Source of the DNA: Myxococcales bacterium
GTDB lineage: Bacteria; Myxococcota_A; Polyangia; Nannocystales; Nannocystaceae
Direction of reading: 5' to 3'
Length of the DNA: 64,000 nt
NCBI GenBank assembly: GCA_020633335.1
Contig: JACKDU010000002.1
Span: 248,001 to 312,000 of the forward strand
The notes under the pieces were generated by a model, which had not been told where the DNA came from, made no database searches, and was given only the letters and a program-made list of their open reading frames with translations. Position numbers and translations under genes: made by a program. Shown here piece after piece: positions 1 to 8,286 of this stretch (positions are counted from its first letter, which is position 1; each line of letters begins with the position of its first letter).

Positions 1-200
1 ACCGCGGGCGCGCCGACCCGCGGCGGAGCGACCGAGGGGGCGCCGATCACCGGCGGGGCGCCGATCATCGGGGCGCCGATCACCGGCGGAGCGCCGATCA
101 CCGGAGCGCCGATCACCGGCGGAGCGCCGATCACCGGCGGCGCGCCGATCACCGGCGGCGCGCCGATCACCGGCGGCGCGCCGATCACCGGCGGGACGAC
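1..200. repeat. Tandem 18-21 bp repeat array
   Basis: About nine copies of a unit with core GCGCCGATCACCGGC run from about 36 to 195, in phase with the codons on either strand. The copies are almost identical at the DNA level, which points to recent expansion by slippage or unequal exchange. Spacers are absent, so this is not CRISPR. Confidence 0.85.
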
Positions 201-363
201 CGGCGCGCGTGTGGACGACGAAGCGAGCGGGGACGGGGTCGTTCCCCCCTGCGATCCGCTCGGGGAGCCCCTTCCCTGCGCGCCCGCTGACGCCGCGCCT
301 GTGCTCGCCTGGTCCGAATCCTTGCCCACTGCGTCGCTGCCTCGGAACAACCCGTTCGCGTGA
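1..363 (+). CDS. C-terminal part of a repeat protein (5' end outside window)
   Basis: Frame 1 is open from base 1 to a TGA at 361-363, giving the last 120 residues of a protein. The first 70 residues are a tandem hexa/heptapeptide repeat (GAPITG, GAPITGG, GAPIIG) encoded by near-identical 18-21 bp DNA units. A non-repetitive tail follows, with two Cys and one Trp, ending in NNPFA. The tail has normal amino-acid composition and mostly G/C third bases, and it ends 44 bp before the convergent rluE stop. The opposite strand is also open here (repeat PVIGAP, possible GTG near 370), so the strand is not certain. The plus reading is preferred because its tail looks like natural protein. Function unknown. 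Confidence 0.5.
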   Translation, partial: TAGAPTRGGATEGAPITGGAPIIGAPITGGAPITGAPITGGAPITGGAPITGGAPITGGAPITGGTTGARVDDEASGDGVVPPCDPLGEPLPCAPADAAPVLAWSESLPTASLPRNNPFA

Positions 364-406
364 CCCGGTGACGCTAGCACGGTCGAGAAAACCGGAAAAG
401 CAAGTC

Positions 407-1027
407 TCAATCCCCCGAGCGCGCCCCTCGCCCTCGCCGCGGCCCCCTGCGGGCCGAACGCGCCCCGCGTTCGTGGAGCGTATGCAGGGTCGCGGGCGGA
501 GCGACCCGCCACTCCCCTGGCGCGAGGCCGTCCAAGCTCCAGGGTCCGACGGCGCGGCGGATCAGCCGCAGGGTCGGGTGGCCGATCGCGGCCGTCATCC
601 GGCGGACCTGGCGGTTGCGCCCCTCGACGAGCACGATCTCGATCCAGGCCGTCGGAATCGCCGCGCGGAAGCGGATGGGTGGGACCCGCGCCCACACATC
701 GGGAGGCTCGATTCGGCGCGCCTGGGCGGGCGCCGTCGGGCCGTCGCGCAAGACCAGCCCGCCCCGCAGGCGATCGAGCGCGGCCTCGTCGGGCTCGCCC
801 TCGACCTGCGCCCAGTAGGTCTTCGCCAGCTTGTGCCGCGGGTCGGCGATCCGGTGCTGGAGGGCGCCGTCATCGGTGAGCACGACCAGCCCCTCGCTGT
901 CGAAGTCGAGGCGCCCGGCGGGGTAGACCCCGGGGCGATCGACGAAGTCCGCGAGGGTCGCCCGCCCCGCCGGATCGGTGAAGCGGGTGAGCACCTGAAA
1001 GGGCTTGTTGAGCAGGAGGACGATCAT
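407..1027 (-). CDS. rluE: 23S rRNA pseudouridine synthase, RluE/RsuA family
   Basis: This 206-residue protein starts at the ATG whose first base is 1027, where similarity begins at once (LLLNKP). It carries the catalytic Asp in the motif GRLDFDSEGLVVLTDDG, and later EGRNRQVRRM, both typical of the RsuA/RluB/E/F group. It lacks an N-terminal S4 domain, as RluE does; RluE converts U2457 of 23S rRNA to pseudouridine. The last 20 residues are rich in Arg/Gly. A hairpin sits directly upstream of the start codon (see 1030-1047). The family is sure; the exact rRNA target is inferred from domain layout. Confidence 0.85.
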   Translation of the reverse strand: MIVLLLNKPFQVLTRFTDPAGRATLADFVDRPGVYPAGRLDFDSEGLVVLTDDGALQHRIADPRHKLAKTYWAQVEGEPDEAALDRLRGGLVLRDGPTAPAQARRIEPPDVWARVPPIRFRAAIPTAWIEIVLVEGRNRQVRRMTAAIGHPTLRLIRRAVGPWSLDGLAPGEWRVAPPATLHTLHERGARSARRGPRRGRGARSGD

Positions 1028-1029
1028 CG

Positions 1030-1047
1030 CCGGGCGTTTGCGCCCGG
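1030..1047 (-). promoter_or_regulatory. Hairpin in the rluE leader
   Basis: A perfect 7-bp inverted repeat (CCGGGCG/CGCCCGG, 4-nt loop) ends two bases before the rluE start codon on the minus strand, where a ribosome-binding site would lie. No good Shine-Dalgarno sequence is visible, so the hairpin could limit initiation. Regulation is only a suggestion. Confidence 0.4.
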
Positions 1048-1175
1048 GGCCATCATGACCGAGGGAGAGGCCAGCAAAAAGCCGCTTCGGTGGTCTGCGC
1101 CACCTTGTCGCCTGGACGCTCGGCCGACATGGCAGTATGGACAGCGACGAGCCCGCCCGACGGGCAGGAGGCCGA

Positions 1176-2984
1176 GTGAGCAGCACCACCTATTCCGCCG
1201 ATCTGAACGACATCCGCTTCGCGCTCTTCGACCAGCACCGGGTCCACGAGAAGATGGGGGCACTCGCCCCCTACGCTGAGCTCGATCGGGAGATCTACGA
1301 GGCGACCCTCGAGGAGGCCCGTCGGATCGCCGAGGAGGTGCTGGCGCCGATCAACCGGGTCGGCGATCGCCAGGGCTGCAAGCTCGACAGCGAGGGCAAC
1401 GTCACCACGCCGACCGGCTACCCCGAGGCCTGGAAGGTGATGGCGGAGGGCGGCTGGATCGGCACCACCGCCCCGGTCGAGCACGGCGGCGGCGGCCTCC
1501 CCTTCGCGATCGCCACGTCGATCAGCGAGATGTTCTGCGGCTCGAGCACCGCCTTCACGATGTACCCCGGCCTCACCGCCGGCGCCGCCCGGGTCATCCT
1601 GCGCTACGGCGACCCCGCCTACAACGAGCTCGTCGCCGGCAAGATGTTCCGCGGCGAGTGGGGCGGGACGATGTGCCTGACCGAGTCCGGCGCCGGCTCG
1701 TCGGTCGGCGACAACCGCTCGCGCGCGACGCCCTCCGACGAGCCCGGGGTCTACCTCCTCGAGGGCGAGAAGATCTTCATCAGCGGCGGCGATCAGGATC
1801 TCACCGAGAACATCATCCACCTGGTCCTCGCGCGGACGCCGGACGCCGGCCCCGGGACCAAGGGCCTCAGCCTCTTCCTGGTCCCGAAGTTCGAGTTCGA
1901 CGCCGAGGGCAAGCTCGGCGACCGCAACGGCGCCCACGTCCTCGGCATCGAGCACAAGATGGGGATCAACGGCTCGGCGACCTGCACCCTCGGCCTCGGC
2001 GCCCGCGCGCCCTGCAAGGGCTGGCTGATCGGCGAGGAGCGCCAGGGCATCGAGCTGATGTTCCACATGATGAACGAGGCGCGGATCGGCGTCGCCGTCC
2101 AGGGGATGGGGATCGCCACCGCCGCCTACAACTTCGCCCTCGCCTACGCCAAGGAGCGGATCCAGGGGACCGCGCTCCGCGACTTCAAGAACCCCGACGC
2201 GCAGCGGGTGGCGATCGTCCAGCACCCTGACGTCCGGCGCATGCTGATGCTCCTCAAGGTCCACGCCGAGACCACCCGGGCGCTCTGCGCCCGCCTCGCG
2301 CTCTACGCCACCCTCGCCGAGCACAGCGAGGACGAGGGCGAGCGCCAGCGCCTCTCGGGCCGCGTCGATCTCCTGGTGCCGATCCTCAAGGGGATCTGCA
2401 CCGACGTCGGCTACGAGATGGCGACGATGGCCGTCCAGGTCTACGGCGGCTACGGCTACACCGGCGAGTTCCCGGTCGAGCAGCTGGTCCGCGACGCCAA
2501 GATCATGTCGATCTACGAGGGCACCAACGGGATCCAGGCGCTCGATCTCCTCGGTCGCAAGATGCGGATCGGCTCGGGCGCCCTCTTCATCGACTGGATG
2601 CAGGAGACCGAGTCCGGGCTCCGGGCGGCCGCCAAGGCCGGCTTCATCCCGCAGTCGGCGGCGATCTCGAAGACCATCCAGACCCTGGCGGCGACGGCGA
2701 TGCACCTCGCCAACCTCGGCCGCACCCGCAAGATCGACGCGGCGATGGTCCAGGCGACGCCCTTCCTCCGGATGTTCGGGACCGTGCTCCTCGCGGTCGA
2801 GGCGATCGAGCAGGCGGTCGTCGCCAAGCGGAAGATCGACGCCGAGGGCGAGACCCCCTTCCTCAAGGGCAAGCTCCTCAGCCTCGACTTCTTCGTCTCG
2901 TCGGTGCTCCCGCAGGCGGTCGCGCTCGGCAAGATCATCCAGAGCGGCGACGAGAGCTGCATGGATCCGACGCTCTTCACCTAG
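1176..2984 (+). CDS. Acyl-CoA dehydrogenase, large (about 600 aa) DmdC-like class
   Basis: This FAD enzyme of 602 residues should make the alpha,beta-double bond in an acyl-CoA. An in-frame ATG at 1137 is possible, but the GTG at 1176 has AGGAGG four bases upstream and is chosen. The central flavin/substrate region reads MCLTESGAGSSVGDN. The catalytic Glu is E448 in YEGTNGIQALDLLGRKM, equivalent to the catalytic Glu of medium-chain acyl-CoA dehydrogenase. The extra C-terminal domain of about 130 residues places it with the long class that includes 3-methylmercaptopropionyl-CoA dehydrogenase. The real substrate cannot be told from sequence. It is monocistronic and ends at a strong terminator. 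Confidence 0.9.
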   Translation: MSSTTYSADLNDIRFALFDQHRVHEKMGALAPYAELDREIYEATLEEARRIAEEVLAPINRVGDRQGCKLDSEGNVTTPTGYPEAWKVMAEGGWIGTTAPVEHGGGGLPFAIATSISEMFCGSSTAFTMYPGLTAGAARVILRYGDPAYNELVAGKMFRGEWGGTMCLTESGAGSSVGDNRSRATPSDEPGVYLLEGEKIFISGGDQDLTENIIHLVLARTPDAGPGTKGLSLFLVPKFEFDAEGKLGDRNGAHVLGIEHKMGINGSATCTLGLGARAPCKGWLIGEERQGIELMFHMMNEARIGVAVQGMGIATAAYNFALAYAKERIQGTALRDFKNPDAQRVAIVQHPDVRRMLMLLKVHAETTRALCARLALYATLAEHSEDEGERQRLSGRVDLLVPILKGICTDVGYEMATMAVQVYGGYGYTGEFPVEQLVRDAKIMSIYEGTNGIQALDLLGRKMRIGSGALFIDWMQETESGLRAAAKAGFIPQSAAISKTIQTLAATAMHLANLGRTRKIDAAMVQATPFLRMFGTVLLAVEAIEQAVVAKRKIDAEGETPFLKGKLLSLDFFVSSVLPQAVALGKIIQSGDESCMDPTLFT

Positions 2985-3000
2985 CGCCGCGACGTGGACG

Positions 3001-3033
3001 CCGGCTCGCCGCTCGCGGCGGGCCGGTGTTTTT
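3001..3033 (+). terminator. Rho-independent terminator of the acyl-CoA dehydrogenase gene
   Basis: A 12-bp GC-rich stem (3001-3012 with 3015-3026, one T-G pair, 2-nt loop) is followed by TGTTTTT. It lies 16 bp after the stop codon. Confidence 0.85.
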
Positions 3034-3191
3034 CGTTCGAATCGCGGCGGCGCGCGATCCAAGGAGGGCCGCCTCGAACAAACAAAACAATGTTCAGCGA
3101 GGATATTGGGGCCACTCGGCGGGCGCGCCGCCATGATGACCCGCGCCTCCCTGAGCGGCGCGGCGACCCGACGCGCCCAGCCCATCAACGC

Positions 3192-3229
3192 GTGACGCCG
3201 ACGCGCGGCCAAGCCGGCGTCGGCGTCAC
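3192..3229. terminator. Perfect 13-bp inverted repeat between convergent genes
   Basis: GTGACGCCGACGC (3192-3204) pairs exactly with 3217-3229 across a 12-nt loop. It sits 17 bp beyond the stop codon of the minus-strand lipoprotein gene. There is no U-tract, so it may act as a Rho-aided or 3'-end stabilising hairpin. Confidence 0.45.
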
Positions 3230-3246
3230 CTCGCGCGGACCTGTCC

Positions 3247-4791
3247 CTACTGCCAGGTGCCCGTCTTCATCGGGCAGGCGAAGTTGTAGGTCGCCGCCGG
3301 GACCGGCACCGGGTTGGTGACGTCGCTGAAGTGGAGCGCGTAGAAGGGCCCGCAGGGCTCGCCGCTCTCCTGCTGGAAGCGGAGATCGCCGCTGTTGCCG
3401 ACCACGTCGATCGACTCCCCCTTGTCGAGGAGCGCGACCGCGTTGCGGACGAAGGTGAGCTCCTGGACCTCGCCGAAGGAGATCGGCATGCCGCTGGTGA
3501 GCTTGGCCATCTGCGGGGCGATCGTCGGGCCCGTGAGGGTCGAACCCGGGGTCGCGCGGATCGCCAGCATCGTCGTCATCGCCGCGTCGTAGGCGAGCGG
3601 CGCCTCGGTCCCGAGGACCAGCCCCGGCGAGGCCTCGAGGAGGCGGTTGTAGAGGATCGGCGCGTTCTCGGGGTGCTCGGCGACCGGCGCGATCATCTCG
3701 ATCCGCCCCATCAGCGCCGGGTCGCCGCTCTGGATGATCGCGCTCTGGATCCCGCGGAGGCCGGCGTGCGAGGTGTAGATCTTCTTCGGCGTGAGGCCGA
3801 GCTCCGCCGTCTTGAGGATCAGCTCGCCGACCTCGTCGCCGCCGATCAGGATGATCGAGGTCGGCTCCGCGACCTGCATCGCCAGGTTGGTGAGCGCCGT
3901 CCGCCCCTCGTCGACCGTCTGATACGAGAGGATCGCCTGGACCGCGACGTCCGGGATCACCCGGTCCATGCCGCTCTCCTCGGTCAGCTCGTTGTAGATG
4001 CCGATCCCGTAGTTGTTGCCGCGGAGGAGCATGATCGTCGAGTCGACCGCGTCGTCGTGGACCCGATCGAGCATCGCCTTCGCGTGGGCGGCGGCCCCCG
4101 GCGTCGCCCGCCAGAGCACGCCCGAGTCCTCGAAGCCGATCGGCGCGGTCGCGGTCGGCGTCATCGTGAAGACGAAGTTGCCCATCTTGACGACGACGTC
4201 CTGGGCGACGGTGACGAAGGCGTCGTCGTCCATCGGCCCGAGGAGCGCCGCGATCCCGACCTCCTCGACGAGGCGGGCCGCGTTGGTGCGGGCCGCGTTG
4301 GGATCACCGGCGGAGTCGCAGGCGACGAGGCCGAACTTGTCGCCGTTGGCGAGCGAGCCGGCGCTGTTGAAGTCCTCGACCGCGAGCTTGAAGGCGGCCG
4401 CCGCGAGCTTGCCGACCGGCGTCGACGCGTCGTAGACGGCGCCGAGGAGGGTGAGATCGTCGCCGACCTCGCCGCCGGGGAGGACGAGGAACTCGCAGGC
4501 GTCGCTCAGCGCGTCGACGCAGACCCCGTCGATCCCGCAGACCTGGCTGCCGCCGAGGGTCGTGCACTCGCTGTGCTGCTTGCACTCGGCCTTGACGCAG
4601 GTGCCGCTCTCACAGCGGAGCGGGCCGTCCTCGTCGACGAAGCGATCACAGTCGGAATGCTCGGTGCACTCGGTGAAGTCGAGCGACTTGGTGCAGGCGC
4701 CGATCGACGCGCCGAGGAGGCCAGCGGCCATCAGGGCGAGGGCCCGAGACGCGGGGTTGGAGCACGCGATGTTCACATCGGAGGTACGCAT
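3247..4791 (-). CDS. Lipoprotein: Cys-rich domain fused to a periplasmic binding (type 1) domain
   Basis: The ATG at 4791 gives a 514-residue protein with a long signal peptide and lipobox (GASIGAC, lipidated C33). Residues 34-100 form a Cys-rich segment with repeated C-x4-DC and CxxGxC patterns, common in myxobacterial surface proteins. From about residue 115 it resembles the Leu/Ile/Val-binding (Peripla_BP_6) fold: a start like DDLTLLGAVYDAS, then ARLVEEVGIAALLGPM and later EMIAPVAEHPENAP. No ABC permease is nearby, so a sensory or binding role is more likely than import. AGGAG lies 11 bases upstream. It is the last gene of a three-gene minus operon after a TPR protein (19-bp gap) and a Ser/Thr kinase. 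The ligand is unknown. Confidence 0.75.
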   Translation of the reverse strand: MRTSDVNIACSNPASRALALMAAGLLGASIGACTKSLDFTECTEHSDCDRFVDEDGPLRCESGTCVKAECKQHSECTTLGGSQVCGIDGVCVDALSDACEFLVLPGGEVGDDLTLLGAVYDASTPVGKLAAAAFKLAVEDFNSAGSLANGDKFGLVACDSAGDPNAARTNAARLVEEVGIAALLGPMDDDAFVTVAQDVVVKMGNFVFTMTPTATAPIGFEDSGVLWRATPGAAAHAKAMLDRVHDDAVDSTIMLLRGNNYGIGIYNELTEESGMDRVIPDVAVQAILSYQTVDEGRTALTNLAMQVAEPTSIILIGGDEVGELILKTAELGLTPKKIYTSHAGLRGIQSAIIQSGDPALMGRIEMIAPVAEHPENAPILYNRLLEASPGLVLGTEAPLAYDAAMTTMLAIRATPGSTLTGPTIAPQMAKLTSGMPISFGEVQELTFVRNAVALLDKGESIDVVGNSGDLRFQQESGEPCGPFYALHFSDVTNPVPVPAATYNFACPMKTGTWQ

Positions 4792-4810
4792 GAGAGGCTC
4801 TGCTCCTGGA

Positions 4811-5650
4811 CTAGAAGCGTCCGACAACACCCAGGCCGACCTGCGTCGGCGACGTCTGCGGCACGATCCGCGCGGTCGGCGACTTCGCGTCGGCCTTCTT
4901 GCGGTTCTGCGGCACCAGCAGCATGACGATGCCCGCGGCCGCCAGGATCCCACCGGCGATGAAGAGGCCGTCGGCCGCCGGCGCCAGGCGCATGCCCTTG
5001 GCCTTCGCGGCGTCCGCGTCCTCCCGGCTCTGGGCGGCGGCGAAGATCGACTCCTGGCGCTTCGCCATCCCGCCGACCACCGCGCCGCCGATCAGCGCGG
5101 CAGCGCCGGTGCCGACCAGGGCGTAGCCGATCGGCCGGACGTTGCGGGGCTTCGGACGGTCATCGACACCCGGCTCCCCGCCGCCTCCCTCGGGCGGCGT
5201 CGTCTCCCCGGGGGGCGGCGTCGTCTCGACCGGCGGCGTCGTCTCGACCGGCGGCGGCTTCTCCTCGTCCTTCTTGCGGATCGCCACGACCTCGCGGGCG
5301 ATGTCGCGGCGGCGGAGGGCGACCTGCTTGTCCTCGATGTCGACCTGCGGGTCGGAGATGAAGCGCTCGTAGTACGTGATCGCGTCCTCGAGCTGCCCCG
5401 CCTCCTCGTGGATCCGGCCGATGTTGAAGAGGATGTTGGGCTCGGGCTCGAGGGCGTAGGCCCGCTCGAAGAGGGCGATCGCGCCGGCGTAGTCCTTCTC
5501 AGCGTACTTCTCGGCCGCCATCTCGGTGAGCGTGTCGAAGGTCTCTTCGGCAGGCGCGACGAGAGCCAGAGGCAAGGGCGACGCGTGGGCGATCCCCGGG
5601 CCTGTGGCGAGGAGCGACGCGGTCACGATCGTTGGGATGAGGCGTTGCAT
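4811..5650 (-). CDS. Exported TPR protein with Pro/Thr linker and two membrane segments
   Basis: This 279-residue protein has an N-terminal signal peptide (cut near HASPLPLA). A TPR pair follows at residues 35-95 (EKYAEKDYAGAIALFERAY, NIGRIHEEAGQLEDAITYYE). Then come a linker with PPVETTPP repeats (130-165) and two hydrophobic segments (about 178-195 and 228-246). This layout is frequent in myxobacterial cell-envelope proteins encoded next to Ser/Thr kinases. It lies 55 bp downstream of the kinase gene and 19 bp upstream of the binding lipoprotein, so the three are probably cotranscribed. The binding partner is unknown. Confidence 0.75.
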   Translation of the reverse strand: MQRLIPTIVTASLLATGPGIAHASPLPLALVAPAEETFDTLTEMAAEKYAEKDYAGAIALFERAYALEPEPNILFNIGRIHEEAGQLEDAITYYERFISDPQVDIEDKQVALRRRDIAREVVAIRKKDEEKPPPVETTPPVETTPPPGETTPPEGGGGEPGVDDRPKPRNVRPIGYALVGTGAAALIGGAVVGGMAKRQESIFAAAQSREDADAAKAKGMRLAPAADGLFIAGGILAAAGIVMLLVPQNRKKADAKSPTARIVPQTSPTQVGLGVVGRF

Positions 5651-5705
5651 GGGTGATCTTCGTTCTCGGAGATCCTGGACGCAGACGGCGGGCAGGGACG
5701 CTCGC

Positions 5706-7895
5706 CTACTTCTTCTTCTTCTTGACCGACATGAGGCCGCCGGAGTTCGCCGAGGAGGTCGTCGTCGCCGGCTTGCTGGTCGACGGCTTGCTCGTCGAGG
5801 TCGTCGACGGCGCGGACTTCGTGGTCGACGGCTTCGTCGACTTCGTCGTCTTGCGGATCTTGGTCCCCCCCGTCGCGCCCGTCGACTGCGGGGTGAGCTC
5901 GGCGTTGATCGGGAAGGTCTTGTCGCTCTCGATCGTCACCGACTTCTTCCACGGCAGGTAGCCGTCGAGGCGGATCGTGACGACGTGGGGACCGGCCGCC
6001 AGCGGCTGGGGCTCGAGCGGCGTGATGCCGATCGGCGCGCCGCTGTCGTCGACGAAGACCGCGCCGCCGACCGGCGACGAGGCGGCCGAGAGCCAGCCGA
6101 GGGCGGCCTCGCTCGGCGCCCCGCTGAGGGCGGCGATCCGGGCGCGGGCCTCGCCGTGGTTCGGGTTGCGGAGGAGGATCTCGCGGTAGGCCTTGAGCGC
6201 CTCGTCGCGCTGGCGGGCCTCCTCGAAGGTCCGACCGCTGTTGAGGAGGTTGCCGATCTCGATCTGATCCTTGAGCGAGACGACCTTCTCCATGAGGTCG
6301 GGGTGGCGGGCGAAGTCGTTGTAGGAGGCGTCGAGGAGGCTGCTCGCCGGGTTGTAGCGGCCCCGCTCGATCGCCGCCTCGGCCCGGGCGATGGTGTCCT
6401 TGAGGCGCGCGATCTCCTCGGCCTCGTCGCTCTGCCCGGCGGCCCCGACCTCCGGGGTCGTCTCCCGCGGGGTGAGGGCGTAGTAGCCGAGGACCGCGAC
6501 GACCACCAGGGTCAGGACGCCGAGCACGACCATCCCGTTGCGCGAGCGCTCCGGCTGGACGTCGAGCTGGGGGAAGGCCCCCGGCGGGTAGGTCATCGAC
6601 GACGGCATCATCCCCAGGTGGGCCTGGTGGGCGCCGGTCATCCCCGTCGGCCCGAGGCCGAGCGGGTTCGGGCCCATCGGCCCGGTCTGCGAGCCGACCG
6701 CGACCTGGGCGGCCGAGGCGGCGAAGCTCTGCGAGGTGTTGGAGGTCGCCGGCACCAACCCCGAGGGGCCCGAGGGCGCGGCCATCATCCCCGAGGGCCC
6801 CGAGGGCGCAGCCATCATCCCCGAGGGCGCCGACATCACCGACGAGGGGGCGTCGAGGCCGCGGCCGAAGGTGCCGACCTGGATGTCCTGCGGCCCCGGA
6901 ATCGGCTCCGCCGAGACCTCACCGCTGGCCTGGTCCTGGTAGGGCTCGTCGAGGTCCTCCTCCTCCTGCTCGGGCGGCCGGGGCTCGGCCCGCGGCAGCT
7001 TGAACATCGAGAAGGGCACCTGATCGATGAGCCCCTCGACGACCTCGTTGGCGTCGCGCGGGCGCTTGCTCGGCGTCTTCTCGAGGCAGCGCTCGATCAG
7101 ATCGATGACGCCGTCGGGGACCTGGTGGCCCTCCGGGAGGTGGTTGCGGAGCGGCTCCGGCTTCTCGTGGACGTGCTTGTAGAGGATCGACGCGTCGTTG
7201 TCGGCGGCGAAGGGCACCCGGCCCGCGAGCATGTAGTAGAAGAGGATTCCGACCGCGTAGACGTCGACCCGCTGATCGAGCTTCTCGCCCTTGATCTGCT
7301 CCGGCGAGAGGCACGTCGGGGTCCCGAGGACGTTCTGCTTGGTGATGTCGGACGACCCCGAGACCAGCTTGGCCAGGCCGAAGTCGAGGATCTTGACGTA
7401 GTTGGCCCGCCCCTGGCGCTCGCAGAGCATCAGGTTCGCCGGCTTGATGTCGCGGTGGATGATCCCGCGCGAGTGGGCCTCGCCGAGGCCCTTGAGGACC
7501 TGGGCCGCGATCGGCACGAAGTCGGCGAGCGTGAGCTGCCCCTTGCGCTTGACGAAGCGCTCGAGGGTCTCGCCGGCGACGTACTCCATGACGATGTAGG
7601 CGCGGCCGTCGAAGGAGCCGTAATCGTGGATGGCGACGATGTTCGGGTGCTGGAGCGCGCTCAGCCCCCGGGCCTCGCGCTCGAAGCGGGCGAGCGCCTC
7701 CGGGTCCCCGATCCAGTCGGGGGCGAGCACCTTGAGCACGACCTTCCGGTTGGCGTCCGTCTGGTTCGCCCGATAGACGAGCCCCATGCCGCCCCGGCCG
7801 AGGCGACGCTCGATCTTGTAGCGGCCCGCGAAGACCGTACCGATCAGAGGATCCTTTTGCTGCGGCCGTTCGTTGAGCGTGGTCATTGGAATCAT
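5706..7895 (-). CDS. Ser/Thr protein kinase with TM helix, TPR-like region and PEGA-like domain
   Basis: This 729-residue protein carries all active kinase motifs: Gly loop GRGGMG (33-38), K55, HRDIKPAN with D149, and DFG (171-173). The kinase domain (25-290) is cytoplasmic. A low-complexity linker rich in MMAAPSGPSG copies follows, then a TM helix (VVLGVLTLVVVAVLGYYAL), a helical repeat region, a PEGA-like domain (VFVDDSGAPIGITPLEP, GYLPWKKSVTI) and a Thr/Ser/Lys tail ending in five Lys. The outside part may sense envelope state and signal to the kinase. The start may instead be the ATG at 7886; neither has a clear Shine-Dalgarno. It heads the kinase-TPR-lipoprotein operon. Confidence 0.9.
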   Translation of the reverse strand: MIPMTTLNERPQQKDPLIGTVFAGRYKIERRLGRGGMGLVYRANQTDANRKVVLKVLAPDWIGDPEALARFEREARGLSALQHPNIVAIHDYGSFDGRAYIVMEYVAGETLERFVKRKGQLTLADFVPIAAQVLKGLGEAHSRGIIHRDIKPANLMLCERQGRANYVKILDFGLAKLVSGSSDITKQNVLGTPTCLSPEQIKGEKLDQRVDVYAVGILFYYMLAGRVPFAADNDASILYKHVHEKPEPLRNHLPEGHQVPDGVIDLIERCLEKTPSKRPRDANEVVEGLIDQVPFSMFKLPRAEPRPPEQEEEDLDEPYQDQASGEVSAEPIPGPQDIQVGTFGRGLDAPSSVMSAPSGMMAAPSGPSGMMAAPSGPSGLVPATSNTSQSFAASAAQVAVGSQTGPMGPNPLGLGPTGMTGAHQAHLGMMPSSMTYPPGAFPQLDVQPERSRNGMVVLGVLTLVVVAVLGYYALTPRETTPEVGAAGQSDEAEEIARLKDTIARAEAAIERGRYNPASSLLDASYNDFARHPDLMEKVVSLKDQIEIGNLLNSGRTFEEARQRDEALKAYREILLRNPNHGEARARIAALSGAPSEAALGWLSAASSPVGGAVFVDDSGAPIGITPLEPQPLAAGPHVVTIRLDGYLPWKKSVTIESDKTFPINAELTPQSTGATGGTKIRKTTKSTKPSTTKSAPSTTSTSKPSTSKPATTTSSANSGGLMSVKKKKK

Positions 7896-8286
7896 TGGTT
7901 CGGCGCCGCCGGCAGCGACGATGCGCGCCTAGACGCTATCACAGCTTGGTCATCCTCGACTGATCTTCGGCGCACGGGCGAGGGTGCCGGGTTGTAGCAC
8001 GGCGACGATCAACCGACACAAGCGTCAATGCTTCGTCGACACGCCGGTGACGCTGGGGTCCCATCGACCCTCCGCGGCTCCCCGCCCCCATGTGGGGCAT
8101 TTTCGCACAAAACCCACATAAGCCACGTCGCTGGCGGCTGGCGGCCCTTTGGCGACGTCGGCAAGGCCGCCTCTTTCGGCCGCCGAAAGCGGCCGAAGAG
8201 GACTCCGCCAGCGGCCGCCGACACGCCCCCCTCCGGCCGCCGACCCTTGCCCCAACGGCCAGGTCCTGGTGCATACTCCTGGCTCC
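7896..8286. other. Divergent promoter region between the kinase operon and pepA
   Basis: This 391-bp spacer has no convincing gene. It holds a 7-bp inverted repeat ATGTGGG/CCCACAT (8090-8096 and 8113-8119) and a longer hairpin (8170-8201). An AT-richer patch at 8097-8117 stands out from the GC-rich surroundings. Promoters for both directions must lie here but none is clear. Confidence 0.5.
8170..8201 (+). repeat. 13-14 bp inverted repeat upstream of pepA
   Basis: CCTCTTTCGGCCGC (8170-8183) pairs with GCGGCCGAAGAGG (8189-8201) with one bulged base and a 5-nt loop. It is about 85 bp before the chosen pepA start. It could be an operator or a leader hairpin. Confidence 0.5.

Noticed and set aside
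1..200. CRISPR array
   Set aside because: Units are contiguous without variable spacers and keep a protein frame.
5526..7997. Open frame of 823 codons antisense to the Ser/Thr kinase
   Set aside because: Composition is Arg/Asp/Gly/Leu-rich with no domain, and the opposite strand has a complete kinase. It is a GC-driven shadow, as are the similar long antisense frames at 1053-3212, 28330-31062, 41013-44150 and 52890-54161.
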